Shown piece by piece: positions 39,975 to 49,617 of a DNA stretch of 64,000 nucleotides. Made by a program: the position numbers and the translations under genes. The stretch spans positions 1 through 64,000 of the forward strand of contig CAJOGK010000025.1 in NCBI GenBank assembly GCA_905234145.1, given 5' to 3'. Origin of the DNA: an uncultured Prevotella sp. (lineage in GTDB: Bacteria > Bacteroidota > Bacteroidia > Bacteroidales > Bacteroidaceae). The stretch's first letter is position 1. Every line of letters begins with the position of its first letter. The notes below the pieces were generated by a model. That model was given only the letters and a program-made list of their open reading frames with translations. It did no database searches and was not told the DNA's origin.

Positions 39975-41900
39975 ATGCCGACACTGAATTGGATAGGAAA
40001 AGACAAGGTGGTGAATCACCATTTGGATGTGCCGTTTTATACGCTGGAACACAAATATGGGTTTCGGGCGGAGGATGAAGCGGATACATCTGAAACGCAT
40101 AGCGGCAATATGATTATTCATGGGGATAATCTTGTTGCGCTGAAAGCGTTGCTACCAGAATATGAAGGACGGGTAAACTGTATCTATATTGATCCGCCTT
40201 ACAATACTGGTGAAGAGAAGTGGGTATATAATGACAATGTGAACGACCCGCATATCAAGAAATGGCTGGGCGAAGTGGTTGGCAAAGAAGGGGAAGACCT
40301 TAGTCGTCATGATAAGTGGCTATGCATGATGTATCCACGCTTAGCCTTGCTTCAAAGGCTGCTTCATCCGCAGGGAGCTATTTTCATTTCTATTGATGAC
40401 AATGAATATACTAATTTAAAAGCAATTTGTGATGAGATATTCGGAAAGAATTGTTTTGTTGCTAAGGTTACATGGCAAAATAATTATTCAATAAGGAATG
40501 ATGCCCTTGGCATTCCCTATGATACGGATAATATATTGATATACAGTAAAGAGCCTAATTGGTCTCCGTTTAAATTGGAGAGAACTGATGAGATGAATGC
40601 TAGATATGTAAACTACGATAATGATGTAGTTTCATACAAAGTTACTCCTATTCATGCTCCAGGGGCTAATACTCACAAAAGCATGGTTTATGCAATACAA
40701 CATCCATTAACAGGAGCCTTAATGTACCCTCCCAAGGGAAGACATTGGAAAGACGGACAAGATAACCTAATTAAAGAACTTGAGAATTGGGTGCCATATA
40801 AAAAGGAAATTATTGACGACAAAGTGATTCGGCAAGACATCTGTGGGAGTGATGTTGAAGATGATGTGTTTGCATTAATGCTTAAAGAGCCATTAGAGTT
40901 ATCCGCAGAATTATTTATTAAACGATATGCAAATAAGCCTTGGCCCAAATATTTCTTTTTGGCAAATGGCGAAGGAAGCATCCAGTCTAAAACATATCTC
41001 GACATTACCAAAGGAAAGGTCGTGTCAACACTATGGAAATATGAAGATGTTGGAACAAATGTTGAAGCAACAGCTGAATTGAAAGAAATATTTGACAATG
41101 CAAAGAAGTTTGACACTCCCAAGCCAACCCGTTTAATAGAACGAATTTTGGAAATAGCAACTAACGACAATAGTATCATTCTTGATTGTTTCGCAGGAAG
41201 CGGGACTACAGCGCATGCCGTTTTACTTGCGAATAAAAAGAAGCATAGCCATCGAAAGTTTATTTTGGTTGAACTGATGGACTATGCAGACACAACAACT
41301 GCTTATCGCGTAAAGAAAGCCATCACTGGCTATAAGGCCACAATGAAGCATGAAGAAGAAATCTACAACAAGAAACTGACGGTTAAGAATCTGACAAAGG
41401 CTGAAACATTTTTGAAAGAAGCAGAAGCCGTAATAGAAAAAGAGCAAGAGAACTATGCCGAAATCAGCAAGCCCAAATTGCAAGACAACTGTATCAAGGT
41501 AATTGCTTCAAGAGTTTCTGATGGTTTTGTAAAAGGTTTAGGCGGCTGTTTCGATTATTACGAATTGGGTAAGCCTCTCTTTAAAGAAGACAACAACCTA
41601 AATGAAGAAGTTGGAGAAGATAAGATTCGTAACTATATTTACTATACAGAGACAAAACAACCTCTAACAAGGATGCGTGAGAATGGTTCGTATTTGCTGG
41701 ATACCTTGAACGGAACTAGTTACTATTTCTATTACGAAAAGGACAGATTGACCAATCTGAGTTTGGAAGATCTAAGCATCGTTACAGAAAAAGCCGAACA
41801 ATATATCATCTATGCAGACACCTGCACTATAGATGAGCAGACAAGGGCAAATCTAAAAATCATATTTAAAAAGATTCCAAGAGACATAAGAAGATTCTAA
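39975..41900 (+). CDS. Type III restriction-modification DNA methyltransferase (Mod), beta-class
   Basis: IHGDNLVALKALLPEY, YIDPPYNTG, later DCFAGSGTTAHAVL. Confidence 0.95.
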   Translation: MPTLNWIGKDKVVNHHLDVPFYTLEHKYGFRAEDEADTSETHSGNMIIHGDNLVALKALLPEYEGRVNCIYIDPPYNTGEEKWVYNDNVNDPHIKKWLGEVVGKEGEDLSRHDKWLCMMYPRLALLQRLLHPQGAIFISIDDNEYTNLKAICDEIFGKNCFVAKVTWQNNYSIRNDALGIPYDTDNILIYSKEPNWSPFKLERTDEMNARYVNYDNDVVSYKVTPIHAPGANTHKSMVYAIQHPLTGALMYPPKGRHWKDGQDNLIKELENWVPYKKEIIDDKVIRQDICGSDVEDDVFALMLKEPLELSAELFIKRYANKPWPKYFFLANGEGSIQSKTYLDITKGKVVSTLWKYEDVGTNVEATAELKEIFDNAKKFDTPKPTRLIERILEIATNDNSIILDCFAGSGTTAHAVLLANKKKHSHRKFILVELMDYADTTTAYRVKKAITGYKATMKHEEEIYNKKLTVKNLTKAETFLKEAEAVIEKEQENYAEISKPKLQDNCIKVIASRVSDGFVKGLGGCFDYYELGKPLFKEDNNLNEEVGEDKIRNYIYYTETKQPLTRMRENGSYLLDTLNGTSYYFYYEKDRLTNLSLEDLSIVTEKAEQYIIYADTCTIDEQTRANLKIIFKKIPRDIRRF

Positions 41901-41903
41901 ATT

Positions 41904-44480
41904 ATGGAACTAAAGGACTATCAAAAGGAAGTATTAGACGAACTGAATTCATATTTCGGTTATCTGGAAAAATACCAAGACTTGAGAAAATCATATCAAG
42001 AGTTTTGGGAAGATAGGGGCATTTCGTTGTCATCACCAGAGAACAAGATTATCCGTCCGTATGACAACAGTATCAAGAATGTGCCAAATGTAACTATCAA
42101 AGTGCCAACGGCAGGTGGAAAGACATTCATTGCCTGCAATGCACTAAGAACTATCTTTGACAATATGCCAGAGGAATTAACCAAAGTTGTGACTTGGTTT
42201 GTACCTTCAGATACGATATTAAAGCAAACCTATCAGAACTTGTCCAATCCAAGCCACCCTTATCGGCAGAAAATTGATAGCCTCTTTAATAGTCGTGTGA
42301 ATGTCGTCAGTAAGGAGTCTGCACTGATGGGCAAAGGAATGTCGATGAATGATTTACGCGAGAATCTAACAATTCTTGTGCTCAGTGTTGATTCATTTGC
42401 CACGAATACAGGCAATGATCGTAAATCGTATCGTGAGAATGAGAATCTATCTGAGATCATCAAGCAATACTACCAATCCATCAGCAAGGTGAAAGGTGCA
42501 GACGAGTATTCATTAATGAACTTAATCTACCATTTGCGTCCTGTTGCCATCATTGACGAAAGCCACAACTTCGAAAGTAATCTGCGTCTGGATATGCTGA
42601 ACAGTTTACACCCTAGGTTTATTCTTGATTTGACAGCCACGCCAAGAGACAAGAGTAATGTGATTAGCTTCGTAAACGCTGCAAGATTGAAAAAGGCTAA
42701 CATGGTAAAATTGCCTGTTATCGTCTATAATCTTAATTCTGCAACAGAAGTGCTATTTTCTGCAGTTAAGTTGCAGGAGAATCTGGAGAAGAAAGCCGTT
42801 GAGGAGGAGAAGAAAGGGGGCAAATACATCCGTCCCATTGTTTTGCTACAAGCTCAGCCAAAATCGAAGGACGATAGCATCACATTTGAGCAAATTAAAA
42901 AGAAACTTCTGAGTTGGAATATTCCAGAGAATCAAATCAAGATAAAGACGGCTAATGTTGACGAAATAAAGAATATCAATTTGATGGACAGAGACTGCCC
43001 TGTTCGTTTCATCATTACAGTCAATGCCTTGAAAGAAGGTTGGGATTGTCCTTTCGCATACATATTGGCATCGTTGGCTAATAAGACTTCACGGATAGAT
43101 GTAGAACAGATACTTGGCCGTATTTTACGCCAACCTTACACCAAACAGCATCAAACAAGACTACTGAATCTATCTTACGTATTAACATCATCTTCCTATT
43201 TTTTGGAAACTGTAGATAACATAGTTGATGGATTGAATAAAGCCGGATTTGGGAAACGAGATTACAGGGTTGCTTCTGAGAAGCAAATGGCAGCAGCTAT
43301 TGCACGGCCAAAAGAACCTTCGCTGTTTGATGAGCAAACAGATGACTTGATATTAGAAAATGAAACTGTTTCGTTCGATGATCCAGTTAATCAGTCAACT
43401 ATTTCTGATGCGGTAAAGGATATTGAGGAGAATGCTGAGGCTGAAGGTGAGAAGTACGAAGCTGCCATCAACGAAAACAATGATACATCAAACATACCCG
43501 ATTTGAATACATCAACAATAAATGAATGTTTCGCATCTGCGAAAGAATTGGTTCTTCCTCAATTCGTGATGCCCGTAAAATACGATAATACTTTCTTCCA
43601 AGAAGACAAAGAGGTTCTTGTTACAAAAGAAGCATTAAGTGAAGGCTTTGAATTGGACAAACAAAGCAGGGATATAAGTTTTGTATGGACAGACATTAAA
43701 GGAGTTCAGATTGATGTTGATGGTAGTGACTCAACACCAAAACATAAGGAATTGAGTGCTGATGAAATCAATTACTTCAATCAACAGATTTCAAGTCTTG
43801 CACCAGAACATCAAAAAACTCAGATTGCAAAATATATTGCTAAACAGATAAGGTATGATTATATAGCAGATAATCAGATTACCGACTACCTGTTGTCTAT
43901 CTTCAAAAACTATTCAGACATTCATATTTCTGACATTATTGCCCATAAAGAAATGGCAGTAGAGATTGTCAAGGATAGAATAGAAGAATTCCTGTTTGAA
44001 TACCGCAAAGAGAGATTCAATCAGAGAAGGAAAATGCAAAGAATAAAGTGTGTGCCAAAGTATGTATTTCCTACATCTATGCCAGTTGTAAAAGAGTCAC
44101 ATATGGCAAAAGGACTGTATGAGCGTGAAGACGGAAAGATAAATACTTTCGAATATACCGTCATCAATAAAGTTGCTAATCTTCCCAATGTGGAATGGTG
44201 GCACAGAAACCCTACGGGTAAAAACGGCTTCTGTATCAATGGCTATATCAACCATTATCCTGACTTCATTGTGAAAATGAACAATGGCACGATCGTTATT
44301 ATTGAAACAAAAGGTGATGACAGGGATAACTCTGATAGTAAGAATAAATTGGATTTAGGTCTGAAATGGGAAGCTGATGCAGGAACAGGTTATAAATACT
44401 TTATGGTGTTTGAGCATAATAGGATTGATGATGCTGTAGATGTTCAAGAATTGTTGGAGATATTAAAAGGAATGTGTTAA
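41904..44480 (+). CDS. Type III restriction endonuclease (Res), DEAD/DEAH helicase + nuclease
   Basis: VPTAGGKTFIA, IIDESHNF, LTATPRDKS, VEQILGRILRQPY, C-terminal PDFIVKMNNGTIVIIETKG. Confidence 0.95.
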   Translation: MELKDYQKEVLDELNSYFGYLEKYQDLRKSYQEFWEDRGISLSSPENKIIRPYDNSIKNVPNVTIKVPTAGGKTFIACNALRTIFDNMPEELTKVVTWFVPSDTILKQTYQNLSNPSHPYRQKIDSLFNSRVNVVSKESALMGKGMSMNDLRENLTILVLSVDSFATNTGNDRKSYRENENLSEIIKQYYQSISKVKGADEYSLMNLIYHLRPVAIIDESHNFESNLRLDMLNSLHPRFILDLTATPRDKSNVISFVNAARLKKANMVKLPVIVYNLNSATEVLFSAVKLQENLEKKAVEEEKKGGKYIRPIVLLQAQPKSKDDSITFEQIKKKLLSWNIPENQIKIKTANVDEIKNINLMDRDCPVRFIITVNALKEGWDCPFAYILASLANKTSRIDVEQILGRILRQPYTKQHQTRLLNLSYVLTSSSYFLETVDNIVDGLNKAGFGKRDYRVASEKQMAAAIARPKEPSLFDEQTDDLILENETVSFDDPVNQSTISDAVKDIEENAEAEGEKYEAAINENNDTSNIPDLNTSTINECFASAKELVLPQFVMPVKYDNTFFQEDKEVLVTKEALSEGFELDKQSRDISFVWTDIKGVQIDVDGSDSTPKHKELSADEINYFNQQISSLAPEHQKTQIAKYIAKQIRYDYIADNQITDYLLSIFKNYSDIHISDIIAHKEMAVEIVKDRIEEFLFEYRKERFNQRRKMQRIKCVPKYVFPTSMPVVKESHMAKGLYEREDGKINTFEYTVINKVANLPNVEWWHRNPTGKNGFCINGYINHYPDFIVKMNNGTIVIIETKGDDRDNSDSKNKLDLGLKWEADAGTGYKYFMVFEHNRIDDAVDVQELLEILKGMC

Positions 44481-44500
44481 AGAATTAGAAAAATAGGGCA

Positions 44501-45301
44501 ATGGAGAGAATTGTATTTGTTGAAGGCAATATAATCGCCTATAGTGGTAATCACCTAGCAAAAGGATTAGTATGTTTAGCGACAGACAAATACAAAGAGA
44601 AGGCTGTTGAAGTAATCAATGGTGATCTTGAATTGTACGAACACAATCGGATAATTCCTTTCTATACTTATGCCGCCAGAGGCGGGGTAACATCTCTTGG
44701 CCATAATTTAGGAGTTGTGCATAGTCCTAGTAATGTATTAAACCTCTATAAAGAAGAGATAGAAAAGATTAAAAGATTATTAAACCTTGTAGTTCCTGAA
44801 GATCTTCGTCCAACTCATAATAGACATCTATTTATTGGAGTAATCGGAACATTAGAATTGTTTTTGTCTGAAATGATTTCTTGTTTAGTGCTGGGTGAAG
44901 AACAGTTTTATCATAATTTTATTGAAAATACTAGTTACAAGATTTCTCTGAAAGATATAGAAGAAGGAGGACAGATGTTGGACAAAGCGATTTATAAAGT
45001 TATACACAATATTAATGCTCATAAATTAAAGGAAATAAAGGATGTCTTCAAGAATGTTTTTGATGTAAATATTCCAAATACCACTGAACTTGGAAGGTAT
45101 ATAGAGAAAAGGCATGACTTAGTTCACAGAAATGGCAATAGAGTCGACGATAGAACTTTGAGATATGTGGATATTACAGATAGAATATTGCAGGACCTTA
45201 TTCTTGTGGTAGATACTTTTGTCGATCATTTAATGGATGCCCTAGTATTACCAATAGAAAAGTGGAATGAAGGTTTTGAAAATACGGGGACTGGTCATTG
45301 A
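44501..45301 (+). CDS. Hypothetical HEPN-like protein following type III R-M
   Basis: C-terminal helical region with HEPN-type Rx4H motif: EKRHDLVHRNG. Confidence 0.55.
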   Translation: MERIVFVEGNIIAYSGNHLAKGLVCLATDKYKEKAVEVINGDLELYEHNRIIPFYTYAARGGVTSLGHNLGVVHSPSNVLNLYKEEIEKIKRLLNLVVPEDLRPTHNRHLFIGVIGTLELFLSEMISCLVLGEEQFYHNFIENTSYKISLKDIEEGGQMLDKAIYKVIHNINAHKLKEIKDVFKNVFDVNIPNTTELGRYIEKRHDLVHRNGNRVDDRTLRYVDITDRILQDLILVVDTFVDHLMDALVLPIEKWNEGFENTGTGH

Positions 45302-45355
45302 TTCGTTATAAATAAGGTGTAGTCCGAATAAAGGGATTACTTATGCAAACGAAAT

Positions 45356-45625
45356 ATGAATATGAAAGAAAAAGAAGTAAAGAAAGATTTGGCAACGACC
45401 TCTAAAGGCATTTTGCAGAACAATGATTCTGAATATGTGAGACTTGTCTCACATATTTCAGGATTGTGGGAGAATGCAAAAGAAAAGGCAGTTTTTGCCG
45501 TTAACACAGAATTGCTTAAAGCAAGCTGGGGCCTAGCGTTATTTCTTCTGCCAAAGCCACAGACTATCTGCTGCCTGCTAATGATAACGATGAAGAATAA
45601 CAGGAATGTAATATATGATAGTTAA
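45356..45625 (+). pseudogene. Truncated DUF1016 (YhcG-like PDDEXK) N-terminus joined to an out-of-frame tail
   Basis: YVRLVSHISGLWENAKEKAVFAVNTELLKASW then unrelated residues; another frame ends ...AKATDYLLPANDNDEE*. Confidence 0.55.
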
Positions 45626-45986
45626 TGATATTTCGTTATGGGGGGCAGCGCTTGTGGCTATTATAGTAGTTATAGCGATGATTGCATTGGGCTTCGTTGA
45701 CAGGAAGATGCTGCGTCGTATGCTGGTTGTATTCGGAGCGACGATGGCGCAGATGGTTGTCGTGGGTGCCGTTGTGTTGTTGGCCTTCAAGACGTTTGCC
45801 TGGTGGGCCTATCTGCTCTGGTATTTCCTGGTACTGTTTTTGTCGATCTGCAGGGTGCTGTATCCTATCCAGTTTATGTGGAAAAGGATGCTACTGCCCA
45901 TAAGTGCTGCGGTGCTGGCGGGCAGCATCGATGATTCGCAAAGGGGCACAGAAACAAGGTGCTCGATAATTATAAAAACTCCATAA
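45615..45986 (+). pseudogene. N-terminal remnant of a membrane protein, possibly FetB/UPF0014-type permease
   Basis: TM segments; SICRVLYPIQFMWKRMLLPISAAVLAGSI, then a non-homologous tail. Confidence 0.4.
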
Positions 45987-45988
45987 AT

Positions 45989-46785
45989 ATGAAGAAACCA
46001 CAGTGGCTTGAGAAAGAGAAACTCTATAGCATCATGTTCGAGTCGGAGCGTCCTGCCGGGCGTATCTTCGACCTCACGCTGATGACGGCTATCTCGCTGA
46101 GTATCATCATCTCGTTTATCGAGACAATACCCTCATTAGCGCATACTTTTAAGTTTATACTGGAGATACTGGAATATCTGCTGACCTTCTTCTTTACGGT
46201 CGAGTATATTGCCCGTGTCTACTGCTCGCCCAAGCCTCGCGAGTATGTGCTGAGTTTCTTTGGCGTCATCCGCCTTACCTCTCCTATTTCCTGCCTCACG
46301 CACGATACATGATTCTGTTGCGTTCGTTCCGCTTTATCCGTATCTTCCGAATCTTCAAGTTGTTCAGCTTCATCAACGAGGGATACATGCTGATGCACTC
46401 GCTTCAGAAGAGTCTTACCAAGATTTCTGTCTATTTCTTGTTTGTGCTGATACTGGATATCTGTCTGGGTACACTGATGTTTATGGTGGAGAACGGTCAG
46501 CCTAATACACAATTCACGGATTTGGCTACATCGGTCTATTGGGCCATTGTCACGATGACTACCGTCGGCTATGGCGACATTACGCCTGTTACCCCCATAG
46601 GACGCTTGCTGTCTGCTTTCGTCATGCTGCTGGGTTATACCATCATTGCCGTTCCCACAGGTATTGTAACGGCCAACATTATTGACGAGACGAAAGAAAA
46701 GCCGAAGGACGGGCATTGTCCGCGTTGTGATGGTATGGTACGCGATGAAGACCACTATTGTTCACATTGCGGAGAAAAGCTGTAG
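45989..46785 (+). pseudogene. Voltage-gated-like potassium channel with C-terminal zinc ribbon, reading frame broken near 46275-46290
   Basis: ORF1 FFGVIRLTS..., ORF2 ...LPHARYMILLRSFRFIRIFRIFKL; filter TMTTVGYGDITP; C-terminal CPRCDGMVRDEDHYCSHCG. Confidence 0.75.
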
Positions 46786-46791
46786 AAAAGT

Positions 46792-48507
46792 ATGATTCTG
46801 GTATTCGGAGGTACAACAGAGGGGCGCAAGGCTGTGGAAGTGCTGGAAGAGGGTGGTAATGCCTATTATTACAGCACGAAGACAGGAGAGCAGGACATCA
46901 CCCTGCATCATGGGCAACGGATAGACGGGGCGCTCGATGCTGAGGCGATGCTGACGTTCTGTCGTGAACATGACATCCGTCTCATTGTAGATGCTGCCCA
47001 TCCCTTTGCATACCAACTCCACCAGACCATCGCTCAGGTTTCTGAATCACAGAATATCCCCACCATCCGTTATGAACGTATCTATCCTGAGCGAGATGCT
47101 GAGATAACCTGGATCGACGACTACAGTCAGATACCTCATGACATTCACTCTCTGCTGGCAACGACTGGTGTGCAGAGTATCGCCAAACTGAAGCCGTTGG
47201 AGGCTGAGGGCATCAGAATCTATTATCGTATCCTCCGAAGGGAGTCGTCGATAGCTTTAGCCTTGAAGCAGGGAGCCAGTCCAGAACAACTCTGCTATTA
47301 TGAGGATCCTCAGGATATTCCCGTCGAAGCTGAGACCATCCTGTTGAAAGAGAGTGGCCTATCTGGAGGTTTTTCAGAGAAGGTTGAGGCTGCCAAAGCA
47401 AAAGGAATGAGGATTATCGCCCTGAAAAGGCCACAGACGCCTCAGATATTTACCATCGTCAATGGCCCTTATGGCCTGCGACGGGCTGTTGAGAAGCTGC
47501 TGCCAGAGTTCTATCCCCTGCATAGTGGACTGACGACTGGCACTTGTGCGACAGCTGCGGCTGTAGCTGCAGTGTCGGCCTCGCAAAATCCCTCTGTGGT
47601 ACCTGTAATCCTGCCAAACGGAGAGACCATCCATGTGCCTGTTGGCTATGGCGAGGGATATGCCTATTGTATCAAGGAGGCTGGCGATGATCCTGATGTG
47701 ACGAATGGTATTGAGATCCGTGCGAGTGTGAAGCCTTCTGAAACTTTTGAGATTCTTGGTGGCGAAGGCGTGGGAAGGTTTACGCTTCCTGGTTTTGACT
47801 ATCCTCCTGGCGAAGCAGCCATTAATAAGGCACCACGAGAGATGATCCGCCAGAATCTGGAACGATTTGGTATGCCTTTACAGGTGACGATTTCCGTTCC
47901 GCAGGGTGCAGAGATTGCTCGCAGAACCTTTAACCCTCGTCTGGGTATCGAAGGGGGAATCTCGATTATTGGTGTCTCTGGTATCGTGAAACCTTTCTCA
48001 GAAGAAGCCTTTATCGACAGTATCCGCAAGTGTATGAATGTGGCTAAGGCCAGTGGTACGAATCGTGTGGTGATTAACAGTGGTGGCAAGAGTGAGCGCT
48101 TTGTGAAAGCCCTCTATCCAGACTTGCCTCGACAGGCTTTTGTGGAATATGGTAACTATATCGGAGAGACACTGAAAATCGCTCACGAACTGAATTTCGA
48201 AAGTGTGACCCTTGGCGTGATGCTTGGAAAAGCGGTGAAATTAGCAGCAGGTCATCTCGATACCCATAGTCGTAAGACTACGATGGATTTGGATTTCATC
48301 CAGCAAATGCTTCAAGAATCGGGTATAAAAATCGATATCAGCGATATTACCTTGGCGCGAGAACTTTGGGAGCGGATTTCTTCTGATAAACTAAAAGACT
48401 TTGCGCATACTGTGATACGTCATTGCGCTACTTATTGTAACCCTCTTTTACCAAAAGCATCACTTACGATTCTGTTGATTGATGACAATGGCGTCATCTA
48501 CGGATAA
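46792..48507 (+). CDS. CbiJ-CbiD fusion: cobalt-precorrin-6A reductase + cobalt-precorrin-5B C1-methyltransferase
   Basis: ILVFGGTTEGRKAVEVL, DAAHPFA; then LHSGLTTGTCATAAAVAA, GGISIIGVSGIVKPFSEEAF. Confidence 0.95.
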   Translation: MILVFGGTTEGRKAVEVLEEGGNAYYYSTKTGEQDITLHHGQRIDGALDAEAMLTFCREHDIRLIVDAAHPFAYQLHQTIAQVSESQNIPTIRYERIYPERDAEITWIDDYSQIPHDIHSLLATTGVQSIAKLKPLEAEGIRIYYRILRRESSIALALKQGASPEQLCYYEDPQDIPVEAETILLKESGLSGGFSEKVEAAKAKGMRIIALKRPQTPQIFTIVNGPYGLRRAVEKLLPEFYPLHSGLTTGTCATAAAVAAVSASQNPSVVPVILPNGETIHVPVGYGEGYAYCIKEAGDDPDVTNGIEIRASVKPSETFEILGGEGVGRFTLPGFDYPPGEAAINKAPREMIRQNLERFGMPLQVTISVPQGAEIARRTFNPRLGIEGGISIIGVSGIVKPFSEEAFIDSIRKCMNVAKASGTNRVVINSGGKSERFVKALYPDLPRQAFVEYGNYIGETLKIAHELNFESVTLGVMLGKAVKLAAGHLDTHSRKTTMDLDFIQQMLQESGIKIDISDITLARELWERISSDKLKDFAHTVIRHCATYCNPLLPKASLTILLIDDNGVIYG

Positions 48508-48510
48508 AAT

Positions 48511-49536
48511 CTATTCTTCTACTTCACTCTTTCTTTTGCCAAAAAGTACAGCTGCAATCACAGGTGCACCAACGAGGGCTGTCACACTATTAACGGGCAA
48601 GGCGCCCTCGAAGCCTGGCATACGGGCAATGAAATTACAAAATAGTGCCAAAGCTGCACCACAGAGCGCTGTGGCTGGCATGAGTATACGATGGTCGGAC
48701 GTACGGAAAATAGCACGTGTCAGATGAGGTACAGCGAGGCCGATAAACATGATTGGACCGCAATAAGCTGTAACAATCGCCACAAGGATGCCTGAAGAGA
48801 TAATCACCAGCATACGACTACGACGGATGTTCAAGCCAAGATTAGCTGCATAGCGATCGCCAAGCAGCATCAGGTTCATATCCTTCACCAACAAACAGGC
48901 TAAAGGCAAAAGGATGCACATCAGTACGATGAAGAGCACCATTTCATCACCTGAAACGCGAGAGAATGATCCCAACCCCCAAACCACGAAGGCCTTGACA
49001 TCTTCTTCTGGCGACAAGAACTTCAGTACACCAATAATGGCATTAGCCAGATAACCTATCATGACACCTATGATTAATAAGGTGACATTGCCCTTTACCT
49101 TTTGTGATATCCAAAGGATGAGCGACAATACGGCTAAGGCACCGGCGATGGCAGCAACACTTATGGCGGCATCGCCCAGATAACCCAGACGTGATAAGGC
49201 CACGCCTCCGATTCGTCCTGAAAGCAACACCACAAAAGCCACACCTAGGGCAGAACCATTGCTGATACCCAAGACAGAGGGACCTGCCAAGGGATTCCGA
49301 AATACCGTTTGCATCTGTAGACCACTTACTGCCAAGCCTGCTCCAGCAACAATCGCAGTCAGGGCTTGTGGTAATCGACTACTGAAGATAATGTTCGTCC
49401 AGATTTCATTCGACTCAGTACCTGTAAGAATACGATACACTTCCATCATGGGTATCCTGACAGAGCCAATGAACAAATTGACCACCAAGAGAATGGCGAT
49501 TGTCGCTATGAGGACGATGAACTTTGAAACTCTCAT
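48511..49536 (-). CDS. btuC: FecCD/BtuC-type ABC transporter permease
   Basis: LPQALTAIVAGAGLAVSGLQMQTVFRNPLAGPSVLGISNGSALG, GPIMFIGLAVPHLTR. Confidence 0.9.
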   Translation of the reverse strand: MRVSKFIVLIATIAILLVVNLFIGSVRIPMMEVYRILTGTESNEIWTNIIFSSRLPQALTAIVAGAGLAVSGLQMQTVFRNPLAGPSVLGISNGSALGVAFVVLLSGRIGGVALSRLGYLGDAAISVAAIAGALAVLSLILWISQKVKGNVTLLIIGVMIGYLANAIIGVLKFLSPEEDVKAFVVWGLGSFSRVSGDEMVLFIVLMCILLPLACLLVKDMNLMLLGDRYAANLGLNIRRSRMLVIISSGILVAIVTAYCGPIMFIGLAVPHLTRAIFRTSDHRILMPATALCGAALALFCNFIARMPGFEGALPVNSVTALVGAPVIAAVLFGKRKSEVEE

Positions 49537-49546
49537 ATTTTTTTCT

Positions 49547-49617
49547 ACAACGGATTACACGGATTTCACGGATTGTCACATGCAACAAAAATCCGTATAA
49601 TCCGTAAAATCCGTTGT
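49547..49617. repeat. Imperfect 28-bp inverted repeat built of 9-bp ACGGATTnn units, between btuF and btuC
   Basis: ACAACGGATTACACGGATTTCACGGATT ... AATCCGTATAATCCGTAAAATCCGTTGT. Confidence 0.85.
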
